This document shows positions 31,549 to 42,793 of a stretch of DNA of 64,000 nucleotides, piece by piece. Made by a program: the position numbers and the translations under genes. Origin of the DNA: an uncultured Bacteroidales bacterium (GTDB lineage: Bacteria > Bacteroidota > Bacteroidia > Bacteroidales > FEN-979); the NCBI GenBank assembly GCA_903915465.1, contig CAIWTA010000046.1, positions 1 through 64,000 of the forward strand, given 5' to 3'. The stretch's first letter is position 1; every line of letters starts with the position of its first letter. The notes below the pieces were generated by a model. That model did no database searches, had not been told where the DNA came from, and was given only the letters and a program-made list of their open reading frames with translations.

Positions 31549-32658
31549 ATGAGCGAGCTCTATGCAAAGAACAAATTGTTCTTCCTGATCCTTATCTTGG
31601 GAGTAACCGGATTTTTAGCCTGGTATTTTCTTGAAATCATCATTTGCATCCTTGTAGCTGGAGTCATTTCTATTATCGGATATCCATTGGTTGAATTTTT
31701 CGACAAGGTTAAAATAGGGAAAGTCAGATCTCCACACGCTCTGAGTTCAATCCTAACCCTTTTGATTATCATCATTTTCTTTTGTGCACTCTTAAGTTTT
31801 TTCGTTCCGCTAATCATTCGTGAAGCCTCGATCATCTCTGCCATCGATGGAAAAAAATTGGTGGAATTCTATGCCAAAGAGATCCATTGGCTGGAATATA
31901 ACATGACTCAATTGGGGATCATTAAAAAAGGAGCAACGATCGAAACAATTCTCAAGGTGAATATCTCAAAGGTCCTTGATCTGGGAATTTTTACAAACAT
32001 CATTTCCCGCATACTTTCTTTCACCGGAACTTTTTTCTTTAATGCTTTCACCATCCTGTTCCTGTCGTTTTTCTTTCTTTTCGACAATAAAATGCTGCCC
32101 CGGTTCATCCTGTTGCTGATCCCTGAAAAGTATGCCGAACAAACACGTAATGTAATGTCAAAAAGCAAGAAACTTCTTTCACGCTATTTCCTCGGGCTTA
32201 TTCTCAATGTCCTGGTGATGATGATCTCATACACAATTGCGCTGAGTATTGTTGGTGCAAAAGGAGCAATCGTCATCGCGTTTTTTGCCGGAATTGTCAA
32301 TATCATTCCATACATTGGTCCGATTATCGGTGTGATCATGGGAATATTACTCGGGGTGACAGGCATGGTCAGTGAAGGATTGTATGGCGGGATCTGGTCA
32401 ATGGCTTTGAATATTGGCATTGCAATGACAACAGTCATCCTCCTTGATAACTTCATTTACGGTCCTTTGATACAGGGCAGAAGCGTGAAAGTCCATCCGG
32501 TTGAAATTTTCCTTGTGATTATTGCAGCAGGCAGCGTTGGCGGGATTCCGACGATGATCATTGCCGTCCCTTCTTATGCTTTCCTTCGAATCGTTGCCGG
32601 CGAATTCCTCAGTCAATTCCGGCTGGTTCAGTCGTGGACGAAAAAGGGTGAGGAATAA
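31549..32658 (+). CDS. AI-2E family (YdiK/PerM-like) transporter
   Basis: Polytopic; NIIPYIGPIIGVIMGI; LLDNFIYGPLIQGRSVKVHPVEIFLVIIAAG. Confidence 0.9.
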   Translation: MSELYAKNKLFFLILILGVTGFLAWYFLEIIICILVAGVISIIGYPLVEFFDKVKIGKVRSPHALSSILTLLIIIIFFCALLSFFVPLIIREASIISAIDGKKLVEFYAKEIHWLEYNMTQLGIIKKGATIETILKVNISKVLDLGIFTNIISRILSFTGTFFFNAFTILFLSFFFLFDNKMLPRFILLLIPEKYAEQTRNVMSKSKKLLSRYFLGLILNVLVMMISYTIALSIVGAKGAIVIAFFAGIVNIIPYIGPIIGVIMGILLGVTGMVSEGLYGGIWSMALNIGIAMTTVILLDNFIYGPLIQGRSVKVHPVEIFLVIIAAGSVGGIPTMIIAVPSYAFLRIVAGEFLSQFRLVQSWTKKGEE

Positions 32659-32703
32659 TAATCAAAAATGATCGTTAACTTCGTACTATGTAAATCTAAG
32701 TTT

Positions 32704-32943
32704 ATGGCAAATAAAAGTTCCAAACTATTATTGGCCGGAGTGGCCGGCATTGTTGCCGGAGTGGCACTCGGGATATTGTTCGCCCCGGCCCGGGGTTCCA
32801 AAACCAGAAAACGCCTGAAGAAAGGGATCGAGGAAATGTCTGGAATGGAAGGAAAGGATTTTTCTGAAAAACTCAAATCTTTTACATCCATCTTTTCATC
32901 AAAGAAAGAGGATAAAGAAGACGAGGAATCTTCAACTTTATAA
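32704..32943 (+). CDS. YtxH domain-containing protein
   Basis: LLLAGVAGIVAGVALGILFAPARGSKTRKRLKKG. Confidence 0.88.
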   Translation: MANKSSKLLLAGVAGIVAGVALGILFAPARGSKTRKRLKKGIEEMSGMEGKDFSEKLKSFTSIFSSKKEDKEDEESSTL

Positions 32944-32952
32944 TTTCGACCT

Positions 32953-33324
32953 ATGGAATCCAAAAAAATCTCAGATAATTTTTCCGAAATAACGGAGAAC
33001 ATTAAAGAATACGTTAATCTGAAGATCGACATTCTGAAACTCACACTCACTGAAAAGTTCGCCCGCCTGGCTTCTTTTATTGTGATCATGCTGATCTTTT
33101 TTATCATTTTCCTGTTTTTTTCTCTGTTCGTTTCGCTGGCTTTCATCTTCTGGTTCCGTGACCATGCCGGCCCGGCATACATCGGAGCCCTTATTGTAGC
33201 CGCATTTTATCTCATCCTGGGAGGATTGATATATCTCTTGCGAAATACTCTTTTTATTAATCCTTTGGTCGCACAGTTATCACAAATTCTATTAGAGGAG
33301 GACACCAATGAAAATGAATCATAA
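32953..33324 (+). CDS. Holin-superfamily-III/DUF1469-like membrane protein
   Basis: YVNLKIDILKLTLTEKFARLASFIVIMLIFFIIFLFFSLFVSLAFIFW. Confidence 0.7.
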   Translation: MESKKISDNFSEITENIKEYVNLKIDILKLTLTEKFARLASFIVIMLIFFIIFLFFSLFVSLAFIFWFRDHAGPAYIGALIVAAFYLILGGLIYLLRNTLFINPLVAQLSQILLEEDTNENES

Positions 33325-33631
33325 ACCTCATCATAAAATACGCAAGCTTAGTACACTTCATGAATTGGAGCTTGAAAAAGTCCGGCTGAAATTTGAAGCG
33401 CTGAAGAAAGAAGATCAGATAAAAGACAATTACAGAAACATTGTTGATGCACTTTCTTTCAGGAATTTACTCCAGCATTTGTCAAATGAAATTTCTACGA
33501 CAACATCAGCTGTTTCGACAGCTTTTTCAGTCGGAAAAAATCTTCTCGAAAAGTTTAAAAAGAAGAAAAAAAACAAGGATAAAATAACGACAATTTCTCC
33601 GCCAATCACTGAGATAGATGTTGTTGAATAG
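33308..33631 (+). CDS. Hypothetical coiled-coil protein in the YtxH operon
   Basis: Overlaps the upstream ORF end; same operon. Confidence 0.55.
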   Translation: MKMNHKPHHKIRKLSTLHELELEKVRLKFEALKKEDQIKDNYRNIVDALSFRNLLQHLSNEISTTTSAVSTAFSVGKNLLEKFKKKKKNKDKITTISPPITEIDVVE

Positions 33632-33670
33632 CTTCAAAATTTATCATTCACCTTCCATAATTCGTGCTTT

Positions 33671-34669
33671 TTGCTGATCAGAAAGTCATTCAATCTCCTT
33701 CAAATCATCTTGGGATATTTTTTATCGAGGATTACCCGAAATGTCATTCATTGGGGAAATCCTGTCAGCATATCTATAGAACCAACCAATTCATGCAATC
33801 TCCATTGCCCGGAATGTCCCAGCGGACAGCGGATTCTCACAAGAAAGAAGGGTTTTATTGAAGACAGTCTTTTCAACAAAATTATATCAGCGGTTTCCGG
33901 CAGGCTGTTCTTCCTGACCTTCTATTTCCAGGGCGAACCCTATCTCCACCCCGGTTTTACAAAAATGGTCAAAATTGCAAAATTGAAAAAGATCCGTGTC
34001 AGTACCTCTACAAACGGTCATTTTCTGAATTCTGAAAATGCAAATTCAACAGTACAATCAGGTCTCGACAAGCTGATTATCTCATTGGATGGCACTGATC
34101 CTGATACTTATTCTTCTTATCGTATCGGTGGTTCATTTGATAAAGTAATTGAAGGAATCCATGAGATAGTCCGGCAAAAAAAAGAGGTTGGATCGTCAAA
34201 ACCTAAGATAATACTGCAATTCCTAGTTCTGAAGACCAATGAACATCAAATAGCTGAAGTAAAAATTCTCGGCCACCGTTTAGGTGTTGATGCTGTGGAA
34301 ATTAAGACAGCTCAGTTTTACGATTTTGAGAATGGGAATCCACTCATGCCAGTTAATCACCGGCATTGCCGTTATGTTTCCACAGAAACAAGATCCGGGA
34401 AAAACATTTATCACATACGGAACCAGATGCCACGCCATTGTTTTCGTATGTGGAGCTCATGTGTGATTACGTGGGATGGAGATGTAGTTCCTTGTTGCTA
34501 CGACAAAGATGCAAAATACAGGATGGGTAATTTAGCTGATAAATCCTTTGATGAAATCTGGAAAAGTGAAAAATACCGTGAATTCCGCCGTAAGATCCTG
34601 CATTCCCGCGAAACCATTGATATTTGCAGAAATTGTTCAGAAGGAATTGGGATTACCAGAATAATCTAA
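33671..34669 (+). CDS. Radical SAM/SPASM domain protein
   Basis: SIEPTNSCNLHCPECPSG; C-terminal CFRMWSSCVITWDGDVVPCCYD. Confidence 0.9.
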   Translation: MLIRKSFNLLQIILGYFLSRITRNVIHWGNPVSISIEPTNSCNLHCPECPSGQRILTRKKGFIEDSLFNKIISAVSGRLFFLTFYFQGEPYLHPGFTKMVKIAKLKKIRVSTSTNGHFLNSENANSTVQSGLDKLIISLDGTDPDTYSSYRIGGSFDKVIEGIHEIVRQKKEVGSSKPKIILQFLVLKTNEHQIAEVKILGHRLGVDAVEIKTAQFYDFENGNPLMPVNHRHCRYVSTETRSGKNIYHIRNQMPRHCFRMWSSCVITWDGDVVPCCYDKDAKYRMGNLADKSFDEIWKSEKYREFRRKILHSRETIDICRNCSEGIGITRII

Positions 34670-34674
34670 ACTAT

Positions 34675-34718
34675 ACTCATCAACTCATCAACTCATCAAC
34701 TCATCAACTTATCAACTC
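34675..34718. repeat. Octamer tract (ACTCATCA) between the SPASM gene and cutC
   Basis: actcatcaactcatcaactcatcaactcatcaacttatcaactc. Confidence 0.95.
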
Positions 34719-34732
34719 TTAAATTACAAAAA

Positions 34733-35473
34733 ATGATCCTCGAAGCATGTGTGAATTCAGCCATTTCTGCTGTCGAAGCGGAGCATGGCGGCGCCGACCG
34801 GGTTGAATTATGTGAAAACATGGCGGATGGCGGATGTACTCCCGGTTATGGTTCAATTCTGTTTGCCAGGAAACAGCTAAAGATTGATTTATTCGTGATG
34901 ATACGTCCAAGGGGCGCGGATTTTCTCTATTCTGCAGGGGAATTTGAGATCATGAAAAACGACATTCGTATGGTAAAAAAATCGGGTGCCAACGGGGTTG
35001 TTTTTGGTATCCTGAACCCGAGTGGTGCGATTGATAAAACCCGGATGGAAATACTGTCAGAACTGTCGCGCCCAATGAGCATAACTTGTCACCGGGCCTT
35101 CGATATGACGGCAGATCCATTTCAGGCCATGGAAGATCTCATAAATTTAGGTATCAACAGGATCCTGACATCCGGGCAACGTGAAAACGCATTGCTTGGA
35201 GCATCACTTATCAAAAACCTGATCAGCAAGGCAAAAGGAAGAATTTGCATAATGCCCGGCGGCGGAATAAAAGAACATAATATCAAAGAAGTAATAACCA
35301 CCACAGGTGCAAATGAATTTCATGTGTATCTCCCAAAATCTGTTCATTCCCAAATGACCTTCACCAGGCCGAATATTAACATGGGAAGAACTAATTCCCG
35401 GGAATACGAGTCAACGATCATTGACACGGAAAGGATCAAAAGAGTGAAAGAAATAATTAAGATGAATTCCTAA
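34733..35473 (+). CDS. cutC: CutC family protein
   Basis: EACVNSAISAVEAEHGGADRVELCENMADGGCTPGYG; RILTSGQ. Confidence 0.95.
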   Translation: MILEACVNSAISAVEAEHGGADRVELCENMADGGCTPGYGSILFARKQLKIDLFVMIRPRGADFLYSAGEFEIMKNDIRMVKKSGANGVVFGILNPSGAIDKTRMEILSELSRPMSITCHRAFDMTADPFQAMEDLINLGINRILTSGQRENALLGASLIKNLISKAKGRICIMPGGGIKEHNIKEVITTTGANEFHVYLPKSVHSQMTFTRPNINMGRTNSREYESTIIDTERIKRVKEIIKMNS

Positions 35474-35518
35474 TGTAAGTAAGTTTGCAACCTTTTCACC
35501 ACTAAAACTGTTCGAACA

Positions 35519-37867
35519 ATGAAAGGAAAAATACTGATTATCCTGATCTGCATTTTGTGTTCATTTTCTGCCGGAGCAACCGGAAATTCTGTGATCAATA
35601 TTGTTCCAAAACCTGCAAAAATGAAAATTTTTCAGGGGAATTGTGAACTCAGGGAGAAGATGGAAATATGTTATCAATCGACTAATCCTGAGCTAGCGCA
35701 GATTGCCAGGTTTTTTACTGATCGTGTCCTTCTTGCAGGAGGTCCTTCATTAAATATCACCAGTCAACCCAACGAATCCAAAAAGAAACCGGAGATCTTT
35801 ATAACCATAAAGGTCGGACAGCTTCCAGCAGAAGGTTACAAACTGGTTGTGAAAAGCAACAGTATTCTGATCACCGGTGGTAGTGAAGCAGGTGTTTTTT
35901 ATGGCATACAGACGTTGTTACAACTTTTACCAGCAGAAGTGTTTGGAAAAGGAACCAGTAAGTCAAATATAAGGTGGATCGTTCCTTGTGTCGAAATTAA
36001 AGATCAACCGCGATATTCCTACCGGGGTATGCATCTTGATGTTTCCCGTCATTTTTTCCCCAAAGAATTTATCAAAAGATACATAGACCTGATGTCGATG
36101 TATAAAATGAATACTTTTCACTGGCATCTGACGGATGATAACGGATGGAGAATTGAAATTAAGAAATATCCGAAACTCACGCAGATCGGGGCCTGGCATG
36201 TAGACCGTGAAAATCTGCCATGGAAAGAGCGCCCGCCGCAACAAACCGGTGAAAAAGCAACATATGGCGGTTATTATACACAGGATGAAATCAGGGAAAT
36301 TGTTGTTTATGCAAAAGAACGATTTGTTACTGTGATTCCTGAAATAGAAATGCCGGCTCATTCGCTGGAAGTGCTGGCCGCCTACCCGCAATTGTCGTGT
36401 ACCGGAGGACCATTCACCGTGCCTCCCGGCAGCTACTGGCCAAACAATGATATTTTATGTGCAGGAAATGATTCAACTTTCACTTTTATTCAGGATGTCT
36501 TGTCTGAAGTGATCGCCCTCTTTCCTTCGGAATATATTCATATCGGCGGTGATGAAGCAGACAAAGCGCAATGGAAATTGTGTCCCAAATGCCAATTGAG
36601 GATAAAGAACGAAGGTCTGAAAGATGAAAAGGAATTACAAAGTTATTTTATTAAGAGAATTGAGAAATTCCTGATCTCGAAAAACCGGAAGATGATCGGG
36701 TGGGATGAAATTCTCGAAGGTGGCCTGGCACCTGAAGCTACCGTTATGTCTTGGCGAGGGGTAGAAGGAGGAATTTCAGCTGCAAAGCAAGGTCATGATG
36801 TGATTATGACACCAACAACATTTTGTTATTTCGACTATTACCAGGCAAATCCCAAAACAGAACCAAAGGCAATCGGTGGAATGCTGACCCTGAAAAAAGT
36901 CTATTCATTTGAACCAACACCGCGGGAATTGACCCATGATCAGGCAAAACATATTTTGGGTGCACAAGGAAATCTGTGGGCTGAATACATCCCTACCGAA
37001 GCACATGCCGAATATATGGCAATTCCCAGGATGCTTGCCCTGGCAGAAGTTGTATGGTCCCCAAAAATACAGAGAAACTGGCAAGATTTCCGTTCACGGA
37101 TCACAGCTCAGTTCAGAAAACTCGACCAGATGCATGTCAATTATTGCAAAGGATCTTTTAAGGTTGATGTCAGCACATATTTTGACAAAAAGCTCAATTC
37201 GCTTCAATGCAAACTCGAATCTGAACAACCGGATTGGCCGATAGTCTACACACTTGATGGAAATAATCCTGTGTCTAAATCTCCGGTTTATTCACAACCC
37301 TTCGAGATAAATAAAAATTGTTACATCAAAGCGGGAATATTTCGAGATAGTAATGCGGAAGATTCATTTACCGAACGCACCATTCTTAATCATCATGCCA
37401 TTGGAAAGAGAACCAATTACCTTCAGCCATACAGTTACAGGTACACAGGAGGTGGTGATGGCGCCCTTACAGATGGTCTTCGCGGTTCTTCCGATCATCG
37501 CGATGGAGGCTGGCAGGGATTTTTAGGAAATGATATGGAAGTTGTGATTGACCTGGGGAAAGTGGAACCTGTCAGGTCGGTTGCCATTACTTTTTTGCAG
37601 AATAATGCCAGTTGGATCTTTTTACCTGATTCTGTGATCTTTTCCTTATCTCCAAATGGCAAGAGATTTCATTCCATCAACGAAGTTGGAAATTCGATAA
37701 CCAAAAAAACCGACCGGCCGATCATCCAGGAATTCTCTCAGATTTTCCCTGATACTCCGGCAAGGTATATAAAAGTTCGCGCTAAGAATGCAGGTGTTTG
37801 TCCATCCTGGCATGAAGGCGCCGGGGAATCCTGCTGGGTGTTTGCAGATGAGATAGTGGTGTATTGA
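35519..37867 (+). CDS. GH20 beta-N-acetylhexosaminidase with C-terminal discoidin-like region
   Basis: RGMHLDVSRHFFPKEFIKRYIDLMSMYKMNTFHWHLTDDNGWRIEIK; HIGGDEADKAQW. Confidence 0.95.
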   Translation: MKGKILIILICILCSFSAGATGNSVINIVPKPAKMKIFQGNCELREKMEICYQSTNPELAQIARFFTDRVLLAGGPSLNITSQPNESKKKPEIFITIKVGQLPAEGYKLVVKSNSILITGGSEAGVFYGIQTLLQLLPAEVFGKGTSKSNIRWIVPCVEIKDQPRYSYRGMHLDVSRHFFPKEFIKRYIDLMSMYKMNTFHWHLTDDNGWRIEIKKYPKLTQIGAWHVDRENLPWKERPPQQTGEKATYGGYYTQDEIREIVVYAKERFVTVIPEIEMPAHSLEVLAAYPQLSCTGGPFTVPPGSYWPNNDILCAGNDSTFTFIQDVLSEVIALFPSEYIHIGGDEADKAQWKLCPKCQLRIKNEGLKDEKELQSYFIKRIEKFLISKNRKMIGWDEILEGGLAPEATVMSWRGVEGGISAAKQGHDVIMTPTTFCYFDYYQANPKTEPKAIGGMLTLKKVYSFEPTPRELTHDQAKHILGAQGNLWAEYIPTEAHAEYMAIPRMLALAEVVWSPKIQRNWQDFRSRITAQFRKLDQMHVNYCKGSFKVDVSTYFDKKLNSLQCKLESEQPDWPIVYTLDGNNPVSKSPVYSQPFEINKNCYIKAGIFRDSNAEDSFTERTILNHHAIGKRTNYLQPYSYRYTGGGDGALTDGLRGSSDHRDGGWQGFLGNDMEVVIDLGKVEPVRSVAITFLQNNASWIFLPDSVIFSLSPNGKRFHSINEVGNSITKKTDRPIIQEFSQIFPDTPARYIKVRAKNAGVCPSWHEGAGESCWVFADEIVVY

Positions 37868-37871
37868 GAGA

Positions 37872-37994
37872 ATTTACGATTGGACGATTTACGAATGAAG
37901 TTTGTTATTTACGATTTTATATTCCTATGAACTCACTTGATAAATTGTCAATCATTAACTTTAATCGTCAATCATAAATCGTCCAATCGTAAAT
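37872..37994. repeat. 23-bp inverted repeat (22/23) between convergent genes
   Basis: atttacgattggacgatttacga (37872-37894) vs tcataaatcgtccaatcgtaaat (37972-37994). Confidence 0.9.
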
Positions 37995-38021
37995 AAGTAG
38001 GGTTTCTTCTTCTTTGCAGTG

Positions 38022-38585
38022 CTAAACGGTAAGAATGTCTTTTTCTTTTATTTCGATGATCTTGTCAACCTTACTGCTAAATTCATCCGTTATTTTCTGA
38101 ATATCCAGTTCCAGCTTTTCTACTTCATCTTCAGGAGTACCGTCTTTCTTTAATTGTTTGGCTGTTTCATTGGCAATCCGGCGAATGTTACGGATGCTGA
38201 TTTTGGCATTTTCCGCTTCAGTCCTGGCTCTTTTTACCAGTTCTTTCCTTCGTTCTTCTGTCAAAGAAGGTACAACGATGCGAAGGATCTCTCCTTCATT
38301 TTTCGGATTAAAGCCCAGGTTTGCAGCAAGAATAGCCTTTTCAATCAATCCAAGAACGCTCTTATCCCAGGGTTGAACGATGATCTGCCGTGCATCCGGA
38401 GATGAGATATTAGCAGCCTGGTCAAGGGGAGTCATTGATCCATAGTAATCGATTTTAACGCCTTCGAGCATCATTGGACTGGCTTTCCCTGCCCTTACTT
38501 TTTGTAACTCTTTTTCAAGATGGAAGATAGCGTGATTCATGCCTTCTTTGGCCTCTTCAAGGCATAATACAGTGTCGTCGTTCAT
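38022..38585 (-). CDS. frr: Ribosome recycling factor
   Basis: LQKVRAGKASPMMLEGVKIDYYGSMTPLDQAANISSPD. Confidence 0.96.
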   Translation of the reverse strand: MNDDTVLCLEEAKEGMNHAIFHLEKELQKVRAGKASPMMLEGVKIDYYGSMTPLDQAANISSPDARQIIVQPWDKSVLGLIEKAILAANLGFNPKNEGEILRIVVPSLTEERRKELVKRARTEAENAKISIRNIRRIANETAKQLKKDGTPEDEVEKLELDIQKITDEFSSKVDKIIEIKEKDILTV

Positions 38586-38657
38586 GCTTTTTCAGATATA
38601 ATTATTTTACAAAAATAGCAAATCTACCTGATCGATGAAAGCTAATGCAATCAAAGG

Positions 38658-39362
38658 TTATCTCACAATAGTACCAATTTTTTCTCCACTCAATAATTTG
38701 AGAAGATTCCCTTTCTTGTTCATATCGAAGACCACCACAGGCATGTTATTTTCTTTGCAGAGAGTGAAGGCTGTGAGATCCATGATCTTTAATCCCTTTT
38801 CATAAGCTTCGTCAAAACTCAGGCTGTCGTACTTCAGAGCATTTGGGTCTTTCTCGGGATCAGCAGTATATACTCCATCCACACGTGTTCCTTTAAAAAT
38901 AACATCGGCCTGGATTTCCAATGCCCGTAAAGCAGAGGCAGAATCGGTTGTAAAATATGGATTTCCCGTACCTCCTGCAATGATTACAACAAATCCTTTC
39001 TCAAGATAATTAATCGCTCTTTTTCTGCTCATTGTTTCACAGATCGGATCAACTGCTATTCCAGAAAGGATTTTCGATTTAACGCCCTGGTTTTCCAATT
39101 CTCCCTGAATTGCCAGACTATTGATCAAGGTTGCCATCATCCCCATATAATCACCCTGCACGCGGTCAATTCCGTGATTGGTTCCCTGCACTCCGCGGAA
39201 AATATTTCCACCACCGATTACAACAGCGACCTGAACTTTTTTATCGGTTGCTGATTTAATTTCGGTTGCATAATCAGCCAGACGAATCGCATCTATTCCA
39301 TATTGCTGCTCACCCATCAGGGCTTCACCACTGAGTTTGAGCAGAATCCGTTGATAAACCAT
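38658..39362 (-). CDS. pyrH: UMP kinase
   Basis: ILLKLSGEALMGEQQYGID, VVIGGGNIFRG, GTGNPYFTTDSASALRA. Confidence 0.97.
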   Translation of the reverse strand: MVYQRILLKLSGEALMGEQQYGIDAIRLADYATEIKSATDKKVQVAVVIGGGNIFRGVQGTNHGIDRVQGDYMGMMATLINSLAIQGELENQGVKSKILSGIAVDPICETMSRKRAINYLEKGFVVIIAGGTGNPYFTTDSASALRALEIQADVIFKGTRVDGVYTADPEKDPNALKYDSLSFDEAYEKGLKIMDLTAFTLCKENNMPVVVFDMNKKGNLLKLLSGEKIGTIVR

Positions 39363-39403
39363 CTGATTTTATTTAAGTTACCAATTGCGACATTTCATCT
39401 CTC

Positions 39404-39427
39404 CATCAACTCATCAACTCATCAACT
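39404..39427. repeat. Octamer tract (CATCAACT x3) beside the secA stop codon
   Basis: catcaactcatcaactcatcaact. Confidence 0.95.
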
Positions 39428-39431
39428 AAAT

Positions 39432-42400
39432 TCACTCTCCTACCCCGTGACAATTCTTAAACTTCTTACCACTTCCACATGGGCATATATCATTCCTCCC
39501 GACACGTTTTTCCACCTTAACTGGCTGCGGTTTTGATTTGTCTTGTGTATTGGAATTGGCTTGAGAAAGAAGGTCAGAGCGTTCCTCTTTCAATCGACTC
39601 CGGTCAGTGCGCTTAGGCGCTTGAGCTTCATGAACATTCTGTACCTGTATTGGCACATCCGCTTTTACAAGAAATGAAGTAATTTCTTTATTGGTTCGTT
39701 GGACCATCGCCTTGAATAATTCGAATGATTCGAATTTATATATCAATAACGGATCTTTTTGCTCATAAGCCGCATTCTGCACAGATTGTTTCAGTTCATC
39801 CATTTCCCTGAGATGCTCTTTCCATGCATTATCGATCATTCCGAGGACAATACCTTTCTCAATTGAGAGAGGAACTTCTTTTCCTTTATCGTTGTATGCT
39901 TTCTTCAGATTGGTAATGACCTGCATGGTTTTTATCCCGTCAGTTACCGGAATGCCAATATTTTCATATTGGCTGTTGTCTTCATAAACATCCTTAATAA
40001 TAGGAAAAGTTTTGTTGGCAATGGTTTCATTTTTTAATTTGTACCTTTTATATACGTGAGAATAGAGGTTATCGGTGACCTCGTCGGCACGAATCGAATA
40101 AAAATCATTTTCACTGAAGGGAGGATCGGTGATAAACTCCTTCACAAGTTCCAGCTTGAAGCCAGTAAAATCGCGTCGTTCCTGGTAATCAAGTACGACA
40201 GTTTCGCAGACATCATAGATCATATTGCTGATATCCACTGCCAGTCTTTCTCCAAACAAGGCGTGGTGTCTTTTTTTATAAATAGCTTCACGCTGGATGT
40301 TCATCACGTCATCATATTCCAGCAACCTTTTCCGGATTCCGAAGTTGTTCTCTTCAACTTTTTTCTGCGCACGTTCGATAGATTTGGATATCATCGAATG
40401 CTGAATGACCTCTCCCTCGTCAATTCCCATGCGGTCCATGATCTTGGCAATACGGTCTGAACCAAACATTCTCATCAGGTCGTCTTCCAGCGAAACAAAG
40501 AACTGCGAACTGCCGGGATCTCCCTGACGTCCGGCACGTCCGCGCAACTGGCGGTCAACACGTCGGGATTCATGCCGTTCTGTTCCAATAATCGCCAATC
40601 CTCCTGCTTCTTTTACTCCTTTACCCAGCTTGATGTCAGTACCACGACCAGCCATGTTGGTTGCGATGGTGACAGTTCCTGCCTGACCTGCTTCCAGAAC
40701 AATTTCAGCTTCTTTTTGGTGAAGTTTAGCATTCAGCACATTGTGTTTTATATTTACCCGCTTCAGCATGCGGCTCAGCAACTCGGAAGTCTCCACAGAA
40801 GTTGTTCCGACCAGCGAAGGTCTGCCGATGGAAATAAGATGTTCAATCTCGGCAATCACCGCATTGAATTTTTCGCGCTTTGTTTTGTATACGAGGTCTT
40901 GTCTGTCATCGCGGATGATCTTACGGTTGGTAGGAATTACAACTACATCAAGTTTATAAATATCCCATAATTCACCTGCTTCAGTCTCAGCAGTTCCGGT
41001 CATACCTGCAAGCTTTTTATACATGCGGAAATAATTCTGCAGGGTGATGGTTGCATAAGTCTGGGTGGCCGCCTCAACTTTCACACTTTCCTTGGCTTCA
41101 ATAGCCTGGTGAAGGCCGTCGGAATAACGTCTTCCTTCAAGGATACGGCCGGTTGATTCATCAACGATTTTGACCTTATTGTCCATCAGCACATATTCGA
41201 CATCCTTTTCAAAAAGGGCGTACGCTTTTACGAGCTGGTTAACTGTATGAACCCGCTCCGATTTCACAGAGTAATCGATCATAAGCTGGTTCTTCTTTTC
41301 CAGCTTTTGTTCTTCCGAAAGCGTCTGGCGTTCAAGCTCAGCCATTTCATTTCCGATATCAGGCAGGATGAAAAGAGAAGCATCTCCAAAAGACTCTGCC
41401 AGCAGGTCAATACCTTTGTCGGTCAATTCAATGGTGTTGTTTTTTTCATCAATAACGAAGAACAATACATCATCGATGATATGCATGTTTTTGGACTGCT
41501 CGGCCATATAGAAATTTTCCGTTTTCTGGAGCAGTGCCTTCATTCCCATTTCGCTGAGGAACTTGATAGTCGGTTTATTTTTAGGAAGGCCACGGTGGGC
41601 ACGTAACAATTGCTCCCCGGCTTTTTTGGCATTTTCTGAATTTTCCAGATCTTCAGAAAGAGACTTTGCTTCTGCAAGAAGTTTAGTCACAAGGTTACGC
41701 TGTGCATTGTACAATTTGACTACTTCAGGTTTGAGCGATTCAAAAGCCTGATTATCGCCTTTTGGTGTAGGCCCTGAGATGATCAGCGGAGTCCGGGCAT
41801 CATCGATCAATACAGAGTCCACTTCATCAACGATCGTAAAGTTATGCGGACGTTGAACGAGTTCTTCAGGATTCCCTGTCATATTGTCGCGGAGATAGTC
41901 GAACCCGAATTCATTGTTTGTACCAAAAGTCACATCTGCGTTATACGCATTCCTTCGGGCATCCGAGTTGGGTTCATACCTGTCAATGCAATCCACTTTC
42001 AGTCCATGAAACTCATAAAGTACACCCATCCACTCAGAGTCACGTTTGGCCAGGTAATCATTCACAGTTACTATATGAACACCTTTGCCAGGCAGCGCAT
42101 TCAGGTAAACCGGAAGTGTAGCAACGAGAGTTTTTCCTTCCCCTGTCCCCATTTCAGCAACTTTTCCCTGGTGAAGGACGACTCCGCCAATCAGCTGAAC
42201 ATCATAATGTATCATATCCCACCGGATCATGTTGCCACCTGCAACCCAACTGGTCTTGAACCGGGCCATATCATCGACAATATCCACATTGGCCTTCTTT
42301 GCTGCCATATCACGATCCATCTGGGTAGCAGTGACTTCGACAAATTCGTTTTCAACAAACCGACTGGCTGTTTCCTTCATCACGGCAAAAGCCTCCGGAA

Positions 42401-42740
42401 GGATCTCATCCAAAATCTCCTGGGTTAGGTCGTAGGATTCTAATTCCAGCTTATCAAGGACAGCATAAAGTTTCTCTTTCTCCTCGACATCAATCTCATC
42501 AGAATCAAGTGAAACTTTTAATTCCTGGATCTCTTTTTCCTTAGCAGAAAGATGATTGCTGATGCGCTGCTTAAAATCAATTGTTTTAGCCCGAAGCTCA
42601 TCGTTGCTCAAATTCCTGAATTCTTCTCCGAATCCAAGCGCAGCATGAACAACAGGCATAATAGACTTTATATCCCTTTGGGATTTGTCTCCCAGAAAAT
42701 GTTTAAGAATATTCATAATTTCAAAAAAATAAACCTTCAA
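39432..42740 (-). CDS. secA: Preprotein translocase ATPase SecA
   Basis: [35 protein letters not shown]-terminal zinc motif [14 protein letters not shown]. Confidence 0.97.
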   Translation of the reverse strand: MKVYFFEIMNILKHFLGDKSQRDIKSIMPVVHAALGFGEEFRNLSNDELRAKTIDFKQRISNHLSAKEKEIQELKVSLDSDEIDVEEKEKLYAVLDKLELESYDLTQEILDEILPEAFAVMKETASRFVENEFVEVTATQMDRDMAAKKANVDIVDDMARFKTSWVAGGNMIRWDMIHYDVQLIGGVVLHQGKVAEMGTGEGKTLVATLPVYLNALPGKGVHIVTVNDYLAKRDSEWMGVLYEFHGLKVDCIDRYEPNSDARRNAYNADVTFGTNNEFGFDYLRDNMTGNPEELVQRPHNFTIVDEVDSVLIDDARTPLIISGPTPKGDNQAFESLKPEVVKLYNAQRNLVTKLLAEAKSLSEDLENSENAKKAGEQLLRAHRGLPKNKPTIKFLSEMGMKALLQKTENFYMAEQSKNMHIIDDVLFFVIDEKNNTIELTDKGIDLLAESFGDASLFILPDIGNEMAELERQTLSEEQKLEKKNQLMIDYSVKSERVHTVNQLVKAYALFEKDVEYVLMDNKVKIVDESTGRILEGRRYSDGLHQAIEAKESVKVEAATQTYATITLQNYFRMYKKLAGMTGTAETEAGELWDIYKLDVVVIPTNRKIIRDDRQDLVYKTKREKFNAVIAEIEHLISIGRPSLVGTTSVETSELLSRMLKRVNIKHNVLNAKLHQKEAEIVLEAGQAGTVTIATNMAGRGTDIKLGKGVKEAGGLAIIGTERHESRRVDRQLRGRAGRQGDPGSSQFFVSLEDDLMRMFGSDRIAKIMDRMGIDEGEVIQHSMISKSIERAQKKVEENNFGIRKRLLEYDDVMNIQREAIYKKRHHALFGERLAVDISNMIYDVCETVVLDYQERRDFTGFKLELVKEFITDPPFSENDFYSIRADEVTDNLYSHVYKRYKLKNETIANKTFPIIKDVYEDNSQYENIGIPVTDGIKTMQVITNLKKAYNDKGKEVPLSIEKGIVLGMIDNAWKEHLREMDELKQSVQNAAYEQKDPLLIYKFESFELFKAMVQRTNKEITSFLVKADVPIQVQNVHEAQAPKRTDRSRLKEERSDLLSQANSNTQDKSKPQPVKVEKRVGRNDICPCGSGKKFKNCHGVGE

Positions 42741-42793
42741 ATACTCAACAAAATTAACTAAAATCCTCGAATCAGCGGTATTAATACCCGGAA

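Noticed and set aside
32953-33324. Prophage holin
   Set aside because: Family name only; in an operon with YtxH-like genes and no other phage genes
39303-39536. 77-aa ORF
   Set aside because: Antisense translation through the octamer tract ([10 protein letters not shown]) and the secA end
41844-42428. 194-aa ORF antisense to secA
   Set aside because: Shadow ORF within a strongly conserved gene; no independent support
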